In this document: positions 5,549 to 6,775 of the stretch, in pieces
How positions within the stretch are numbered: the first letter of the stretch is position 1
How the letters are laid out: each line of letters opens with the position of its first letter
Assembly (NCBI GenBank): GCA_037384445.1
Contig: JARRNY010000137.1
Span: 1 to 6,775 of the forward strand
Direction of reading: 5' to 3'
Source of the DNA: Thiodiazotropha sp037384445
Lineage (GTDB): Bacteria; Pseudomonadota; Gammaproteobacteria; Chromatiales; Chromatiaceae
Length of the DNA: 6,775 nucleotides
Program-made: the position numbers and the translations under genes
Notes under the pieces: generated by a model
What the model was told of the DNA's origin: nothing
Database searches by the model: none
The model's input: the letters and a program-made list of their open reading frames with translations, nothing else

Positions 5549-6252
5549 CGGGATTGAGTCGACTGCATCCACGTCTTGAGGATTTCCAGCACCTGCTCGG
5601 GCTGTTCCATGGTCGACATATGGCCGCAGTCGTCGATCAGACGCAATGTGCTGTCGGCGATGGCTTCGGCCATCAACTGGTGGCGTTGCGGGGGACTCCA
5701 GGCGTCCTGCTTGCCGCAGATCACCCAGGTTGGACAGCGAATCTGCGAAAGCAGGGCGGTCGCATCGGGGCGCGTCAATAGTGCCTGCGTCTGTCCGGCG
5801 TAGATCTCTCCCGACATCCGACTCACCATCCTGAGAATACGCTCGAGCAACTCGCTGTCCTGCTGGCGGGATGGGGCGATCATCGGCCGGGCCCAGGTTT
5901 CGGCGATGGCATCTATGCCTTCCGCCACTGCCTTGCGCACCAATGCGCCTCGCTGTTGAGTCTCCTCCGGCGCCGCCGGTCCGTAGCCGGTGTCGAGCAG
6001 GGCGAGCCTTTCGATGCGCTGGGGCGCCTGACGGTATGCCTCAAGGGCGACCCGGCCGCCCATAGAGTGTCCCGCCAGGGAAAAGCGTTCAGGCGCCTGT
6101 TCGAGCAGGTGAGCGGCCATGCCGCCGATGGAGTCGAAACCCTGGAAACTCATCGGATGTACCTCGTAACCCAGTTTTTGCAGGGCCGGAACTTGAGTTT
6201 CCCAGACGGTTGAATCGCAGAGCAGACCGCTGAGCAGATAGATCGTTTGCAT
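5545..6252 (-). CDS. Alpha/beta hydrolase fold protein
   Basis: Soluble serine hydrolase of 235 residues. The triad is visible: nucleophile Ser63 in GHSMGG (61-66), Asp183 in GKQDAWSP (180-187) and His211 in DCGHMSTMEQP (208-218). The usual HG oxyanion motif is replaced by LSGLL (7-11). The cap between strands (about 92-165) is short, and the protein is smaller than typical ring-cleavage-product hydrolases or 3-oxoadipate enol-lactonase (about 260-285). The reaction could be hydrolysis of an ester, lactone or C-C bond in an aromatic pathway; the sequence does not decide. ATG 6252 is supported by GAGG about 10 bases upstream and by the hydrophobic first strand IYLLSGLL starting at residue 4. 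It lies 48 bases after the MarR gene on the same strand, probably in one operon and under that regulator. Its TAA stop (5545-5547) overlaps the stop of the convergent gene. Confidence 0.9.
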   Translation of the reverse strand: MQTIYLLSGLLCDSTVWETQVPALQKLGYEVHPMSFQGFDSIGGMAAHLLEQAPERFSLAGHSMGGRVALEAYRQAPQRIERLALLDTGYGPAAPEETQQRGALVRKAVAEGIDAIAETWARPMIAPSRQQDSELLERILRMVSRMSGEIYAGQTQALLTRPDATALLSQIRCPTWVICGKQDAWSPPQRHQLMAEAIADSTLRLIDDCGHMSTMEQPEQVLEILKTWMQSTQSR

Positions 6253-6300
6253 AGAGATAAAGCCTCACTGTTTTGTTCGTATGGTGAAGGGCGGCGCCTG

Positions 6301-6768
6301 TCAGATGGTCGTGTGATCAACCGAGGTCAGACTCAGGGCGCGCACGCTGGCGCAGAGATATTCACGATAGCCTTTACGGTCGCGTTCTGTCAGTCCTTCC
6401 AACATCGACTCTTCGAAGCGGGCGGCGGCGGCATGCGCTTGTCTCAATACCTCCTGACCTTCAGGGGTCAGATTGAGATGAATGATCCGTCCGTGGCTGG
6501 GGTTGGCGGTGCGCTCGATCCAACCGCGTTTCACCATTTCCTTGACCAGTTCGCTGGCACTCTGGGGCGTCACCAGAGAGCGTTCAGCCAGCTGGGCATT
6601 GGAGAGCTGGCCGCGGGCGCCGAGTACTGACAGGGCGGTGTATTGCTGGATCGTCAGTCCAAGCGGCGAGATGGTTTCGCCCAGGCGTCGGCGTACCAGA
6701 CGATCCAGATGTCCCACCAGATAGGATATGCCCGAAGGTGAGGCGGAATGGGCTTTGCGAGTCTTCAT
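6301..6768 (-). CDS. MarR-family transcriptional regulator
   Basis: Dimeric winged-helix DNA-binding regulator, typically a repressor released by small aromatic or phenolic ligands. From ATG 6768 it has 155 residues, a usual MarR length. LTIQQYTALSVL (39-49 region) is the helix before the DNA-binding domain; LSNAQLAERSLVTPQSASELVKEMVKRGWIER covers the HTH (about 55-86); the wing is TANPSHGRIIHLNLTPEG (87-104), with Asn in place of the Asp that usually opens the D-x-R-x-x motif; the C-terminal helices (about 105-148) dimerise. In-frame TTG 6774 is another possible start, and the window ends one base beyond it, so the true N-terminus, ribosome site and promoter may lie outside. The hydrolase gene follows after 48 bases. 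Autoregulation and control of the hydrolase are inferred from arrangement only. Confidence 0.88.
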   Translation of the reverse strand: MKTRKAHSASPSGISYLVGHLDRLVRRRLGETISPLGLTIQQYTALSVLGARGQLSNAQLAERSLVTPQSASELVKEMVKRGWIERTANPSHGRIIHLNLTPEGQEVLRQAHAAAARFEESMLEGLTERDRKGYREYLCASVRALSLTSVDHTTI

Positions 6769-6775
6769 TGACAAC

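Overview
The window carries six protein genes in a GC-rich (about 60% by eye), dense proteobacterial layout. Aromatic-compound families dominate. A gamma- or betaproteobacterium that degrades aromatics is the likeliest source, but this is inferred from gene families and codon use, and nothing in the window fixes the taxon.

Left part (1-3022): a divergent pair. On the minus strand is the N-terminal 314 residues of an aldehyde dehydrogenase of the benzaldehyde/4-hydroxybenzaldehyde type; its C-terminus and any downstream operon lie beyond position 1. On the plus strand is a complete 599-residue sigma-54-dependent activator of the XylR/DmpR/MopR family. It has an aromatic-sensing XylR_N/V4R domain, an AAA+ domain with GAFTGA loop, and a Fis-type HTH. 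The 278-base spacer holds a correctly spaced -24/-12 element facing the dehydrogenase, an inverted repeat and a direct repeat further upstream that could be activator sites, and an extended -10 promoter facing the regulator. The simplest reading is a self-contained switch in which the regulator senses a (probably phenolic) effector and turns on the aldehyde dehydrogenase operon.

Middle part (3023-5548): a 299-base non-coding stretch with an 8-bp perfect inverted repeat just after the regulator, a perfect TATAAT box, and two GC-rich hairpins in the predicted leader. It leads into a major facilitator transporter of the aromatic acid:H+ symporter type. After 34 bases on the same strand comes a protein not recognised with certainty; its C-terminal two thirds resemble stand-alone relatives of the methionine synthase (MetH) reactivation domain, with the usual SAM-binding motif eroded.

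Right part (5545-6775): on the minus strand, a MarR-family regulator followed after 48 bases by a small alpha/beta hydrolase, probably one operon. The hydrolase stop codon overlaps the stop codon of the convergent MetH-like gene. The start of the MarR gene is at the window edge.

Together the genes suggest uptake of an aromatic acid, hydrolysis of an ester or related intermediate, and oxidation of an aromatic aldehyde, under a sigma-54 activator and a MarR-type repressor. No mobile element, CRISPR array, tRNA or rRNA was seen. The least ordinary items are the MetH-activation-like protein next to an aromatic transporter, and an 8-base word shared by the inverted repeat at 3027-3052 and the start of the MarR gene.
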